From NCBI RefSeq assembly GCF_013761175.1, contig NZ_JACDUR010000010.1, positions 186,001 through 250,000 on the forward strand: a DNA stretch of 64,000 nucleotides. The letters are read 5' to 3'. The notes beneath the pieces were generated by a model, which saw nothing but the letters and a program-made list of their open reading frames with translations, ran no database searches and was not told where the DNA came from. Below are positions 28,205 to 36,340 of the stretch, piece by piece. The position numbers and the translations under genes are program-made. Position 1 is the stretch's first letter; every line of letters begins with the position of its first letter. The stretch is from Nonomuraea soli. Lineage in GTDB: Bacteria; Actinomycetota; Actinomycetes; Streptosporangiales; Streptosporangiaceae.

Positions 28205-28342
28205 GTACACTCCTTAGTCGGCTCACTATGACCATTGTGCGTGAGTGACCTAGCTGGTTACCGCTCTCTCAAGCGTTGCGCATGGTCGCGGCTGCTAGTG
28301 AACCGATGCCTCAGACGACCGATCAGTGAAACGCGAGGGATT

Positions 28343-28564
28343 TTGGCCAAGAAAGACGGCGCCATCGAGATCGAGGGCACTGTTATCGAGTCGCTCCCGA
28401 ACGCCATGTTCAGGGTGCAGCTCGACAACGGCCATAAGGTCCTGGCCCACATCAGCGGACGGATGCGGATGCACTACATCCGGATCCTGCCTGACGACAG
28501 GGTTGTCGTGGAACTGAGCCCCTACGACCTCAGTCGTGGGCGGATCGTCTACCGGTACAAGTAA
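28343..28564 (+). CDS. infA: Translation initiation factor IF-1
   Basis: OB-fold factor binding the 30S A site; 73 residues. AKKDGAIEIEGTVIESLPNA and MRMHYIRILPDDRVVVELSP are conserved. The start is TTG 28343, fixed by the family N-terminus MAKKDG and GAGGG a few bases upstream; the open frame continues upstream only through leader sequence. It sits before rpmJ and rpsM as in other actinobacteria. Confidence 0.97.
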   Translation: MAKKDGAIEIEGTVIESLPNAMFRVQLDNGHKVLAHISGRMRMHYIRILPDDRVVVELSPYDLSRGRIVYRYK

Positions 28565-28588
28565 GAGCGTCTGAGGACACGAAGGACT

Positions 28589-28702
28589 ATGAAGGTCAAG
28601 CCGAGCGTCAAGAAGATCTGCGACAAGTGCAAGGTGATCCGCCGGCACGGTCGCGTCATGGTGATCTGCGACAACCTGCGCCACAAGCAGCGCCAGGGCT
28701 AG
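28589..28702 (+). CDS. rpmJ: 50S ribosomal protein L36, zinc type
   Basis: Very small 23S rRNA protein of 37 residues starting MKVKPSVKKICDKCKVIRRH. The CXXC, a third Cys (VICDN) and a His (LRHKQ) make the CCCH zinc site, so this is the zinc-binding C+ form. GAAGGA precedes the ATG. It lies 24 bases after infA. Confidence 0.97.
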   Translation: MKVKPSVKKICDKCKVIRRHGRVMVICDNLRHKQRQG

Positions 28703-28710
28703 TCGCCACA

Positions 28711-28801
28711 AGGCTTTTCCGAGAGTCCGCTCCAGTAGCGGGCTCTACGCATGGAAAGCCTGCAATCTGATAGCGCGCCAAGCATTCACCGCCAGGTGAA
28801 T
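28711..28801 (+). ncRNA. Structured leader upstream of rpsM
   Basis: Nested pairing: outer AGGCTTTTCC (28711-28720) with GGAAAGCCT (28753-28761), inner AGAGTCCGCT (28722-28731) with AGCGGGCTCT (28737-28746). A separate perfect hairpin ATTCACC/GGTGAAT follows at 28784-28801. It occupies the position where S4 represses the alpha operon in other bacteria. It could also be the infA-rpmJ terminator. Confidence 0.5.
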
Positions 28802-28893
28802 CACCCTCGGTCGGAGGCCGAGGCCCTCGCCCCGGGCATGGGGAGGGGAGCAAGGCGCAGGACCTCCGCCACAACGAAGGAGAATGCCCGACC

Positions 28894-29274
28894 ATGGCTC
28901 GCCTGGTTGGCGTCGACCTCCCCCGCGACAAGCGGCTGGAGATCGCTCTCACCTACATTTACGGCATCGGCCGTACCCGCGCTCTGGAGATCCTCCAGGC
29001 CACCGGCATCAGCGGCGACCTGCGGGTCCACCAGCTGAGCGACACCGAGCTCGTCCCGATGCGTGACTACATCGAGGCGAACTTCAAGATCGAAGGTGAC
29101 CTCCGCCGCGAGGTGCAGGCCGACATCCGTCGCAAGATCGAGATCGGTTGCTACCAGGGCATCCGTCACCGGAAGGGTCTTCCGGTCCACGGTCAGCGCA
29201 CGCAGACCAACGCCCGTACCCGTAAGGGCAAGAAGAAGACCGTCGCCGGCAAGAAGAAGCCCGGTAAGAAGTAG
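28894..29274 (+). CDS. rpsM: 30S ribosomal protein S13
   Basis: Head protein bridging to L5 and contacting P-site tRNA; 126 residues. MARLVGVDLPRDKRLEIALT and the RHRKGLPVHGQRTQTNARTR block are intact, with a Lys-rich C-terminal tail that reaches the tRNA. GAAGGAGA precedes ATG 28894. First gene of the alpha operon, preceded by a 191-base structured gap. Confidence 0.98.
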   Translation: MARLVGVDLPRDKRLEIALTYIYGIGRTRALEILQATGISGDLRVHQLSDTELVPMRDYIEANFKIEGDLRREVQADIRRKIEIGCYQGIRHRKGLPVHGQRTQTNARTRKGKKKTVAGKKKPGKK

Positions 29275-29319
29275 TCCTCGCAGCCGCGGGACCGATGAAC
29301 TCAGGAGTGAAGGCAAAGA

Positions 29320-29724
29320 ATGCCTCCTAAGAGCCGTCAGGGCGCACCGAAGAAGGTGCGTCGCAAGGAAAAGAAGAACGTCGCTCACGGGCACGCCCAC
29401 ATCAAGAGCACGTTCAACAACACGATCGTTTCGATCACCGACCCGAACGGGAACGTGATCTCCTGGGCCTCGGCCGGCCACGTGGGTTTCAAGGGCTCCC
29501 GTAAGTCCACCCCGTTCGCCGCGCAGATGGCTGCGGAGAACGCCGCCCGCCGCGCCATGGAGCACGGCATGCGCAAGGTCGACGTCTTCGTCAAGGGCCC
29601 CGGCTCCGGCCGTGAGACCGCGATCCGTTCGCTGCAGGCGACCGGCCTCGAGGTTGGCTCCATTCAGGACGTCACCCCCGTGCCGCACAACGGCTGCCGT
29701 CCGCCCAAGCGCCGCCGCGTCTGA
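29320..29724 (+). CDS. rpsK: 30S ribosomal protein S11
   Basis: Platform protein contacting mRNA near the E site; 134 residues. HGHAHIKSTFNNTIVSITD and the PHNGCRPPKRRRV terminus, containing the Asn-Gly isoaspartate site, are conserved. Normal order rpsM-rpsK-rpsD-rpoA-rplQ. Confidence 0.98.
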   Translation: MPPKSRQGAPKKVRRKEKKNVAHGHAHIKSTFNNTIVSITDPNGNVISWASAGHVGFKGSRKSTPFAAQMAAENAARRAMEHGMRKVDVFVKGPGSGRETAIRSLQATGLEVGSIQDVTPVPHNGCRPPKRRRV

Positions 29725-29742
29725 CCCAGGAGAAATTGAGAA

Positions 29743-30369
29743 ATGGCTCGTTACACGGGTGCGGACTGCAAGCTCTGCCGTCGGGAGAAGACCAAGCTCT
29801 TCCTCAAGGGCAGCAAGTGCGAGTCCGCCAAGTGCCCCATCGAGATCCGTCCTTACCCCCCGGGTGAGCACGGTCGCGGCCGTCCCAAGGAGACCGAGTA
29901 CAACACTCAGCTCCGCGAGAAGCAGAAGACGCGTCGCATCTACGGCATCCTCGAGAAGCAGTTCCGCAACTACTACGAGGAAGCCAACACCAAGGGCGGC
30001 AAGACCGGCGAGAACCTGCTCCAGATCCTGGAGTCGCGTCTCGACAACGTGGTCTTCCGCGCCGGTTTCGCGCAGTCGCGTGACGCCGCTCGCCAGCAGG
30101 TCCGTCACGGACACATCCTGGTGAACGGCAAGAAGGTCGACATCCCGTCCTTCCGCGTCCGCGAGCACGACATCGTCGAGGTTCGCGAGAAGTCGCGCAA
30201 CCTGCTTCCGTACGAGGTGGCTCGCGCCACCGCCGGCGACCGCACCGTCCCCGCGTGGCTGGGCGTCGTGCCGGACAAGATGCGCATCCTGGTCCACCAG
30301 CTGCCGGTCCGTCAGCAGATCGACACGCAGGTGCAGGAGCAGCTGATCGTCGAGCTCTACTCCAAGTAG
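29743..30369 (+). CDS. rpsD: 30S ribosomal protein S4, zinc form
   Basis: Primary 16S rRNA-binding protein; 208 residues. The N-terminal C9-X2-C12-X13-C26-X4-C31 arrangement is a complete zinc site, so this is the C+ form, while many actinobacteria also keep a C- copy. The S4 RNA-binding domain (RLDNVVFRAGFAQSRDAARQ) follows. In other bacteria S4 represses this operon. Confidence 0.98.
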   Translation: MARYTGADCKLCRREKTKLFLKGSKCESAKCPIEIRPYPPGEHGRGRPKETEYNTQLREKQKTRRIYGILEKQFRNYYEEANTKGGKTGENLLQILESRLDNVVFRAGFAQSRDAARQQVRHGHILVNGKKVDIPSFRVREHDIVEVREKSRNLLPYEVARATAGDRTVPAWLGVVPDKMRILVHQLPVRQQIDTQVQEQLIVELYSK

Positions 30370-30382
30370 CGCTCGCTGCCTG

Positions 30383-30419
30383 AGCCCCCTGCCCTTTCCT
30401 CGTGGAAGGGCCGGGGGCT
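30383..30419 (+). terminator. Hairpin between rpsD and rpoA
   Basis: AGCCCCC (30383-30389) pairs with GGGGGCT (30413-30419), enclosing GCCCTTTCC/GGAAGGGC with a TCGT loop and one bulge. A further perfect dyad GTACGGC/GCCGTAC at 30428-30443 follows. Partial termination here would uncouple rpoA from the ribosomal genes. Confidence 0.6.
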
Positions 30420-30501
30420 TGGGTGCTGTACGGCTCGCCGTACAAAAATCATGGGTGGCGTCATATAGCGGTCGCCACACTGATCAGGGGAGATCCCAAC
30501 A

Positions 30502-31518
30502 ATGCTGATCGCTCAGCGTCCGACTCTTCTCGAGGAGTCGATCGACGAGTTCCGCTCCCGGTTCGTGATCGAGCCGCTGGAGCCGGGCTTCGGTTACACC
30601 ATCGGCAACTCGCTTCGCCGTACCCTGCTGTCGTCCATCCCGGGCGCCGCGGTGACGTCGATTCGCATCGAAGGCGTGCTGCACGAGTTCTCGACCGTTC
30701 CCGGTGTGAAGGAGGATGTCACCGACATCATCCTGAACCTCAAGGAGCTGGTCGTCTCCTCCGAGCACGACGAGCCCGTGGTCATGTACCTGCGCAAGCA
30801 GGGCCCCGGTGAGGTCACCGCCGCCGACATCGCGCCTCCGGCCGGTGTCGAGGTGCACAACCCCGACCTCAAGATCGCCACGCTGAACGGCAAGGCGAAG
30901 CTGGAGATGGAGCTGACCGTCGAGCGCGGTCGCGGCTACGTCTCCGCCGCCCAGAACAAGCAGCCGGGCCAGGAGATCGGTCGTATCCCGATCGACTCGA
31001 TCTACTCGCCGGTGCTCAAGGTCACCTACAAGGTCGAGGCCACCCGAGTCGAGCAGCGCACCGACTTCGACCGCCTCATCCTCGACGTCGAGACCAAGCC
31101 GGCCATGAAGCCCCGCGACGCGGTGGCCTCCGCCGGTAAGACCCTCGTCGAGCTGTTCGGCCTCGCCCGCGAGCTGAACGTCGAGGCCGAGGGCATCGAC
31201 ATCGGCCCGTCGCCGACGGACGCGGCCCTGGCCGCCGACCTGGCGCTGCCGATCGAGGAGCTGAACCTCACGGTTCGTTCCTACAACTGCCTCAAGCGCG
31301 AGGGCATCCACACCGTGGGTGAGCTCGTGGCCCGCAGCGAGCAGGACCTTCTCGACATAAGGAACTTCGGCGCGAAGTCCATCGAAGAGGTCAAGCAGAA
31401 GCTGCACGAGATGTCGCTGGCGCTCAAGGACTCCCCGCCCGGGTTCGACCCGAGCGCGGTGGCCGGCGGCGGCTACGACGACGACGACTCCGCGTACGTG
31501 GAGACGGAGCAGTACTAA
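30502..31518 (+). CDS. rpoA: RNA polymerase alpha subunit
   Basis: 338 residues. The alpha-NTD dimerisation domain (about 1-230) has GFGYTIGNSLRRTLLSSIPG; a flexible linker and the alpha-CTD helix-hairpin-helix domain (NLTVRSYNCLKREGIHTVGE, KSIEEVKQKL) follow. The acidic tail DDDDSAYVETEQY is typical of actinobacteria. The ATG follows AGGGGAG. It is 132 bases after rpsD, with a hairpin between. Confidence 0.98.
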   Translation: MLIAQRPTLLEESIDEFRSRFVIEPLEPGFGYTIGNSLRRTLLSSIPGAAVTSIRIEGVLHEFSTVPGVKEDVTDIILNLKELVVSSEHDEPVVMYLRKQGPGEVTAADIAPPAGVEVHNPDLKIATLNGKAKLEMELTVERGRGYVSAAQNKQPGQEIGRIPIDSIYSPVLKVTYKVEATRVEQRTDFDRLILDVETKPAMKPRDAVASAGKTLVELFGLARELNVEAEGIDIGPSPTDAALAADLALPIEELNLTVRSYNCLKREGIHTVGELVARSEQDLLDIRNFGAKSIEEVKQKLHEMSLALKDSPPGFDPSAVAGGGYDDDDSAYVETEQY

Positions 31519-31549
31519 GACGTCGGGCGGCCTCCGGTCGCCCGCGAAA

Positions 31550-31608
31550 ACCCGGGGCCCCGCGCCCCGGGTCGCACTCTGAACATCGCGGGCTCCCTGC
31601 GGGGAGCC
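31550..31608 (+). other. Two hairpins between rpoA and rplQ
   Basis: ACCCGGGGC (31550-31558), loop CCCGC, GCCCCGGGT (31564-31572), perfect; then GGCTCCC (31591-31597), loop TGCG, GGGAGCC (31602-31608), perfect. No U-tract. Confidence 0.6.
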
Positions 31609-31668
31609 TGGCGGCCCGATCCCGGTACCTGACACGGCCGGGGCGGGTTGACTCTCAAGGAGAACGAA

Positions 31669-32223
31669 ATGCCCAGGCCCACTAAGGGTGCTCGCCTCGG
31701 CGGCAGCCCGGCTCACGAGCGGCTCATCCTGGCGAACCTCGCCACCGAGCTGTTCAAGCACGGCAAGATCCGCACCACCGAGGCCAAGGCCAAGCGCCTT
31801 CGCCCGCTGGCCGAGAAGCTGATCACCAAGGCCCGCAAGGGCGACATGCACAACCGTCGCCAGGTGCTGACCGTGGTCAGGGACAAGGGCGTCGTCCACC
31901 ACCTCTTCACCGAGATCGCCGTGCAGTTCGCCGAGCGTCCCGGTGGCTACACCCGCATCACCAAGATCGGTCCGCGTAAGGGCGACAACGCCCCGATGGC
32001 GGTCATCGAGCTCGTGAGCGAGGCGCTCAACCCGGTCCGCACCTCCAAGGCTCCGGCCGCCGAGGCCGCCCCGGCCGCTGCTCCGGCCGCCGCCGAGGTC
32101 GCCGACGAGGTCGAGGACGCCGCTTCCGAGGAGGCTCCGGCTTCCGAGGAGGCCGCCGCCTCTGAGGAGACCTCCGCCGAGGAGACCTCCGCCGAGGAGA
32201 AGAAGGACAAGGACGAGGCCTGA
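31669..32223 (+). CDS. rplQ: 50S ribosomal protein L17 with acidic extension
   Basis: Tunnel-exit region protein, 184 residues. The core (MPRPTKGARLGGSPAHERL, then RTTEAKAKRLRPLAEKLIT) occupies about 120 residues. The last 60 or so are a low-complexity Ala/Pro/Glu tail with repeats of the ASEE and TSAEE type. Such extensions are known in actinobacterial L17. AAGGAGAA precedes ATG 31669. A strong terminator follows. Confidence 0.97.
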   Translation: MPRPTKGARLGGSPAHERLILANLATELFKHGKIRTTEAKAKRLRPLAEKLITKARKGDMHNRRQVLTVVRDKGVVHHLFTEIAVQFAERPGGYTRITKIGPRKGDNAPMAVIELVSEALNPVRTSKAPAAEAAPAAAPAAAEVADEVEDAASEEAPASEEAAASEETSAEETSAEEKKDKDEA

Positions 32224-32244
32224 TCCGTCAGGCTCCGTGACATC

Positions 32245-32285
32245 GGCCCGGCACCCCGTCACTCGGGGTGCCGGGCCTTGTCTCG
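32245..32285 (+). terminator. Alpha-operon terminator
   Basis: GGCCCGGCACCCCG (32245-32258), loop TCACT, CGGGGTGCCGGGCC (32264-32277), then TTGTCTCGTTTC. Perfect 14-bp stem with a T-rich 3' side. Confidence 0.88.
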
Positions 32286-32306
32286 TTTCATGGGAGGTTC
32301 ATCGTG

Positions 32307-33158
32307 ATGCGGCTCCGGCTCGATCTCGCCTACGACGGCACCGACTTCTCCGGCTGGGCACGCCAGCCCGGCCTGCGCACCGTCCAGGGCTGCCTGGAGG
32401 ACGGGCTCGGCCGCATCCTGCGCACGCCTGTCGAGCTGACCGTGGCCGGCCGTACCGACGCGGGGGTGCACGCCCGCGGTCAGGTCGCGCACGTCGACGT
32501 GGAGTCGCTCACCGGGGTGCTCGGCAACCGCGAGTCCGAGGACGCGAGCGTCGATGAGCGGCTCGCTGCGCTGTTGCGGAGGCTCGCTGGGGTGCTGGAC
32601 CCGGATGTACGGGTCCAGCGCGTCAGTGTGGCTCCTGAGGGCTTCGACGCGCGGTTCTCGGCGTTGTACCGGCGGTATGTGTATCGGGTGAGCGACGAGC
32701 CCGGCGGGGTCGACCCGCTGCGGCGGCGCGACGTGCTCTGGCACAACCGGCCGCTGTCCCTGGAGGCGCTGAACGCCGGGGCCGCGCTGCTGCTGGGGGA
32801 GCACGACTTCGCGGCCTTCTGCAAGAAGCGGGAGGGGGCGACGACCATCCGGGAGCTGCAGCGGCTGTCGTGGGCGCGGGACCCCGGGAGCGGGGTGCTG
32901 GAGGCGACGGTGATGGCGGACGCGTTCTGCCACTCGATGGTGCGGGCGCTCGTGGGGTGCCTGCTGGCCGTGGGCGAGGGGCGCATGCCTGCCGAGTGGG
33001 CGGGGCAGGTCCTGGCGCGTGCCGTACGGGACCCGGGGGTGAAGGTGGCGGCGGCGCACGGGTTGTGCCTGGAGGAGGTCGGGTATCCGGCGGACGCGGG
33101 GGAGCTGGCTGAGCGGGCGTTGATGACGCGGCGGGTCCGGACGCTGGCGGGGGAGTAG
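32307..33158 (+). CDS. truA: tRNA pseudouridine(38-40) synthase
   Basis: Isomerises uridines 38-40 in the anticodon arm; 283 residues. Catalytic Asp51 in AGRTDAGVHARGQVAH, and the conserved ARFSALYRRYVYR and FCHSMVRALVG segments are present. GGGAGG (32292-32297) serves either GTG 32304 or ATG 32307; ATG is listed as the stronger codon. Although behind the alpha-operon terminator it is in its conserved place after rplQ. Convergent with the minus-strand membrane cluster. Confidence 0.95.
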   Translation: MRLRLDLAYDGTDFSGWARQPGLRTVQGCLEDGLGRILRTPVELTVAGRTDAGVHARGQVAHVDVESLTGVLGNRESEDASVDERLAALLRRLAGVLDPDVRVQRVSVAPEGFDARFSALYRRYVYRVSDEPGGVDPLRRRDVLWHNRPLSLEALNAGAALLLGEHDFAAFCKKREGATTIRELQRLSWARDPGSGVLEATVMADAFCHSMVRALVGCLLAVGEGRMPAEWAGQVLARAVRDPGVKVAAAHGLCLEEVGYPADAGELAERALMTRRVRTLAGE

Positions 33159-33248
33159 CGCGCGCCGCGACGGCGTTCTGGCGTTGGCGTCGATGGCGCC
33201 GGGCTCCCCGCAGACGCGATCGTCTTCCCCAGGCGTTCGGGGCCATCC

Positions 33249-33272
33249 GGGGCGACGCATTGACGTCGCCCC
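33249..33272. terminator. Bidirectional hairpin between convergent genes
   Basis: GGGGCGACG (33249-33257), loop CATTGA, CGTCGCCCC (33264-33272), perfect. It lies between the truA stop and the end of the minus-strand membrane protein gene and could end both transcripts. Confidence 0.65.
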
Positions 33273-33281
33273 GGTCGAATT

Positions 33282-36245
33282 TCAGCCGGTGCTCACGCGG
33301 CGTTCGAGCACCGTCGAGGTGTGGTCGCGGAAGGCGCCGCTGATCGTGCCCAGGCCCTTCTCCTTCGCCTCCGGCGTGTGGCCGTCGGCGTAGGTGGCGT
33401 AGCTGAACACGATGTAACGTCCCCACACCAGGCCCGCCGCGTAGCCGCCCGCGATGTGCACGCGGTCGGCGCCCGAGCCCGACGGCCCAGGGAGAGCGCG
33501 GAACCACAGGTTGCGTCCCAGGTTCTTGGCCTGGTCGGCCTGCATCGCGGCGTCCTTGGTCGGGAGCACCGCCAGGCCCGTCGTGACGGCGTACTTGCGC
33601 TTGGCGTCCACGTACGTGGCCCGCAGCACCCTGCTGCACTGCTGATCGCGCAGCGCGTCGGCGAACGGGCCGGACGCCGCCTTCGAGCAGTCCTCCGCCA
33701 CCTCGGCCTTGACCCGCGTGTAAACGGTCTTGCCGATCTTGATCTTCTTGTCGGGGAACGCCTCCGACAGGGCCAGCGTCTTGGGGTCCGTCTCCTCGGA
33801 GTTGAGGATCGTCGTGGCCTCGTCGGTCGTGGGCTGCTGGCTGGGGGCCTGCTGGGTGGCGCTGGGCACCGGGGCCGTGGCGACCGCGCCCGTCGCCTCG
33901 TTGGGGGTGTTCATCGTGCGGTAGACGAGCACGCCGCCCGTCGCGACACCGGCCACGACGAGCACGCCCAGGGCGGCGAAGGCGACCTTCCTGCCCTTGC
34001 CGCCCGCCGCCGTCTCGACGACAGGGGGTGGCGGCTCGGCCGGGGCCCACTGCGCGTAGGAGGGCTCGGGGAGCTGGAAACCCTGGGGCGGGGTGGGGGC
34101 GTTCTCGGCCTTGGGGCCCCAGACCTCGGGGCCGAAGGGGAGCTCGGGGAGGTGGGGAGGCGGCTGCTCGTGCTCCTGCGGCTGCTCGCCGACCGGCTCC
34201 GCGGCTGCCGGCTCGGGGGCCGGGAGGGGGGCCGGCGCCTGGTGAGGCATGGGCGGCCAGACGGGGACGTCGCTGGGCTCGGCCGGCCGGGGGACGGCGA
34301 CCGTCACCGACGGGTCGACGGGGGTGCCCTCGAGGATCGGGGTGTCGTCGTCGGTGGCGCGTTCGGGGTGGTGGTCGGGCCAGGAGGGGGCCTGGGCGTC
34401 CGCGTCGGGCGCCGGGGGCGCGTCGTGGTGCGCCTCGGTCCACTGGGTGCCGAGCTGGGCATCCCGCAGGGCGTGAGGCTGGGTGTCCGGCTGGGCGTGA
34501 GGCTGGGTGTCGGGCTGGGTGTCGGGCTGGGTGTCCGGCTGCGTGTCTGGCTGCGTGTCTGGCTGAGCGTCGTACGGCGTTGGGTCGTACGGCGTTGCGT
34601 CGTACGGCGTTGCGTCGTACGGCGTTGCGTGGTCGGCCACCGGTTCGCCGGTCGCGGCGGGCCACGGGGGCATGGACGGGCTGTCGGAGACAGGGGCGGG
34701 CCACACGCGCATGCCTGCGGCGGCAGCGGTGAAGCCGGGCGGAGGCTGCCACGGAGGCGCGCCCGGAACCACCGGGGGGAACTCGGAGTGAGCTCTGGCG
34801 GGCTGCGTCTCGGGCTGGGCGGAGGGCGGGAGCCCGGGGTGCTCGCCGGTCTCCGGGTCGGCGAACCAGTCGTACGGCCCGGCGTCCTTTTCGGTGAGTT
34901 CCCAGGGATAGGCGCCAGGGAAGGCGGGCAGGGCGGGGAGGTCGCCCTGCACGGGCTCGGAGCGCTCGCCGCTCATCGGGAAGGCGCCGGGAGCGAGGGG
35001 GTGGTCGCCTTGCGAGGGCAGGGGAGCGGCCGCCTCGTCACCTCGTGACGTGGGCGAGCCGGCGATCTGGTCGCCTGGGAAGGCCGGGTGGGTGACACCG
35101 TGGCCTTGGTGCTCACCGGGGAGGCCCGGATGCGCCGTGCCGAAGGCCTGCCGTTCGACGGCCGGGTCGACGGGGAAGGCCTGGCCGCCCTCGGGCAGGT
35201 CGGCGCCGGGAGCCGCGAGCGCGCCGTGCTGGCCGGTCTGGGGGTCTGGAGTGTGGGCGACCGGAGGTACGGCGGGCTCGGTGGCCGATGGCGGGGAATC
35301 GCCGCGCGGGGGCCCGGCCTGCACGTCGAAAGGCAGGTTCCGCCAGTCGACCGTCGTGTTCGCCTCGTTCTCGGGCTGGTCGAAGTCGTGGTCGAGGATG
35401 TCGTGACCCGTGCCGCCGAAGGGAGGCGGCTGGACGGGATAGGACCCGCCGAAGCCGTTGGACGAGGGGACCTCGGGACCGCCGAGCGGTGCGAAGGACG
35501 AGCCGATGGGCCGAGGCCCGCTCGGGCGATCCTGGGACGGATAGGCCGCACTCGACGGCTGCTGCCCGCCGCCGTCGCCGCTGAGGGGCGGGAACGGCCC
35601 GTCGATGAGCTGGGGCCCGCTGTGGCGCTCAGGAGGTGGGAACGGCGCGTCCAGCGGCTGAGGCCCGCTGTTGCCGCTGGGCTGGGGGAACGGTGCGTCA
35701 ATCGGTTGCGGTCCCCTGTTGCCGCTGTGAGGCGGGAACGGCGCGTCGATCGGCTGGGGCCCGCTGCCGCCGTCGTGTGGCGCGGCCGGGTGAGCTCCGC
35801 TGGGCGAGCCGTACGGCGCGCTCGTCGGTTGCGGTCCGCTGTGCGGGCCCTGAGCGAAGGGCGCGTCGGCCGGTTGGGGAGCGCCCAGCCCGGCGCCTCC
35901 GAAGCCCGGAGGGCGCGAGGGATCTCCGCCGGGCGCCTCGGAGCCCAAGGCGCGAGGCATGGGCAGGCCCTGGGCGGGAGTCGTCAGGTCGTGGTCGGCC
36001 GCCTCCTCGGGCTCGGGGAGCCCGGGTGGTGGTCCCTGGTAGATCGGGATAGGCGGACGCTGGTCGGGAGTCTGTGCACCGAAGGGGGTCCATGCGGCAC
36101 CGGGCTCGGCGTCGGGGAACGCCGGAGCGGGCTGCGCCTCACCGGACGGCGGCAGCTGGCCGAAGCTCGGCGGTGGCGTCGCCGGAGCGGCCGAGGCGTC
36201 GGTTACGTCGCGCTCGTGCTCAGACCCAGATTCCTGGCCACGCAT
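33282..36245 (-). CDS. Large Pro-rich single-pass membrane protein with repeat arrays
   Basis: 987 residues. The first 750 or so are cytoplasmic, Pro/Gly/Ala/Gln-rich and disordered-looking. One membrane helix follows (KVAFAALGVLVVAGVATGGV, about 757-778), then an extracytoplasmic domain of about 200 residues with two Cys (EDCSKA, DQQCSR). Repeats: about five GPQPIDAPFP-like units, four TPYDA units and a QPDT array. The C-terminal domain is clearly paralogous to that of the protein at 36341-37171 (shared ETDP, KKI.I...Y, WGRY/YGHY, F.DGH.P..KE). No known domain is recognised. A leaderless promoter lies just upstream of ATG 36245. Confidence 0.75.
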   Translation of the reverse strand: MRGQESGSEHERDVTDASAAPATPPPSFGQLPPSGEAQPAPAFPDAEPGAAWTPFGAQTPDQRPPIPIYQGPPPGLPEPEEAADHDLTTPAQGLPMPRALGSEAPGGDPSRPPGFGGAGLGAPQPADAPFAQGPHSGPQPTSAPYGSPSGAHPAAPHDGGSGPQPIDAPFPPHSGNRGPQPIDAPFPQPSGNSGPQPLDAPFPPPERHSGPQLIDGPFPPLSGDGGGQQPSSAAYPSQDRPSGPRPIGSSFAPLGGPEVPSSNGFGGSYPVQPPPFGGTGHDILDHDFDQPENEANTTVDWRNLPFDVQAGPPRGDSPPSATEPAVPPVAHTPDPQTGQHGALAAPGADLPEGGQAFPVDPAVERQAFGTAHPGLPGEHQGHGVTHPAFPGDQIAGSPTSRGDEAAAPLPSQGDHPLAPGAFPMSGERSEPVQGDLPALPAFPGAYPWELTEKDAGPYDWFADPETGEHPGLPPSAQPETQPARAHSEFPPVVPGAPPWQPPPGFTAAAAGMRVWPAPVSDSPSMPPWPAATGEPVADHATPYDATPYDATPYDPTPYDAQPDTQPDTQPDTQPDTQPDTQPHAQPDTQPHALRDAQLGTQWTEAHHDAPPAPDADAQAPSWPDHHPERATDDDTPILEGTPVDPSVTVAVPRPAEPSDVPVWPPMPHQAPAPLPAPEPAAAEPVGEQPQEHEQPPPHLPELPFGPEVWGPKAENAPTPPQGFQLPEPSYAQWAPAEPPPPVVETAAGGKGRKVAFAALGVLVVAGVATGGVLVYRTMNTPNEATGAVATAPVPSATQQAPSQQPTTDEATTILNSEETDPKTLALSEAFPDKKIKIGKTVYTRVKAEVAEDCSKAASGPFADALRDQQCSRVLRATYVDAKRKYAVTTGLAVLPTKDAAMQADQAKNLGRNLWFRALPGPSGSGADRVHIAGGYAAGLVWGRYIVFSYATYADGHTPEAKEKGLGTISGAFRDHTSTVLERRVSTG
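34466..34628 (-). repeat. In-frame minisatellites in the Pro-rich protein gene
   Basis: A run of 12-base units encoding QPDT-like tetrapeptides (about 34466-34568) is followed by four 15-base units (34569-34583, -34598, -34613, -34628) encoding TPYDA/TPYDP. Copies are nearly identical, suggesting recent expansion by slippage or recombination. Confidence 0.85.
35583..35895 (-). repeat. Array encoding GPQPIDAPFP-like units
   Basis: Units of about 45-57 bases each encode SGPQP(I/L)DAPFP with variable Pro/Ser/Gly/Asn spacers; at least five copies plus degenerate ones at both ends. Confidence 0.8.
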
Positions 36246-36252
36246 AAACGGG

Positions 36253-36280
36253 AGCCTAGCGAGAGTCAGAAGATCGTCAT
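36253..36280 (-). promoter_or_regulatory. Leaderless promoter of the Pro-rich protein gene
   Basis: On the minus strand: -35 ATGACG (36275-36280), 16 bases, -10 TAGGCT (36253-36258), then seven bases to ATG 36245. No ribosome site is seen, which fits a leaderless message. Confidence 0.45.
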
Positions 36281-36340
36281 GCCGGTATGACTGTTCCCAG
36301 TCGAATCACTCGTCCCATTTGTGCACCCTTTCCCGAAAAG

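Noticed and set aside
34466..34628. Short spaced repeats considered as a CRISPR array
   Set aside because: Units are contiguous 12- and 15-base in-frame repeats with no spacers and no cas genes nearby.
33321..35048. 575-codon plus-strand frame opposite the Pro-rich membrane protein
   Set aside because: Gly/Arg/Val-rich shadow of the repeats; the minus-strand protein has a membrane helix and a paralogue, which the plus frame lacks.
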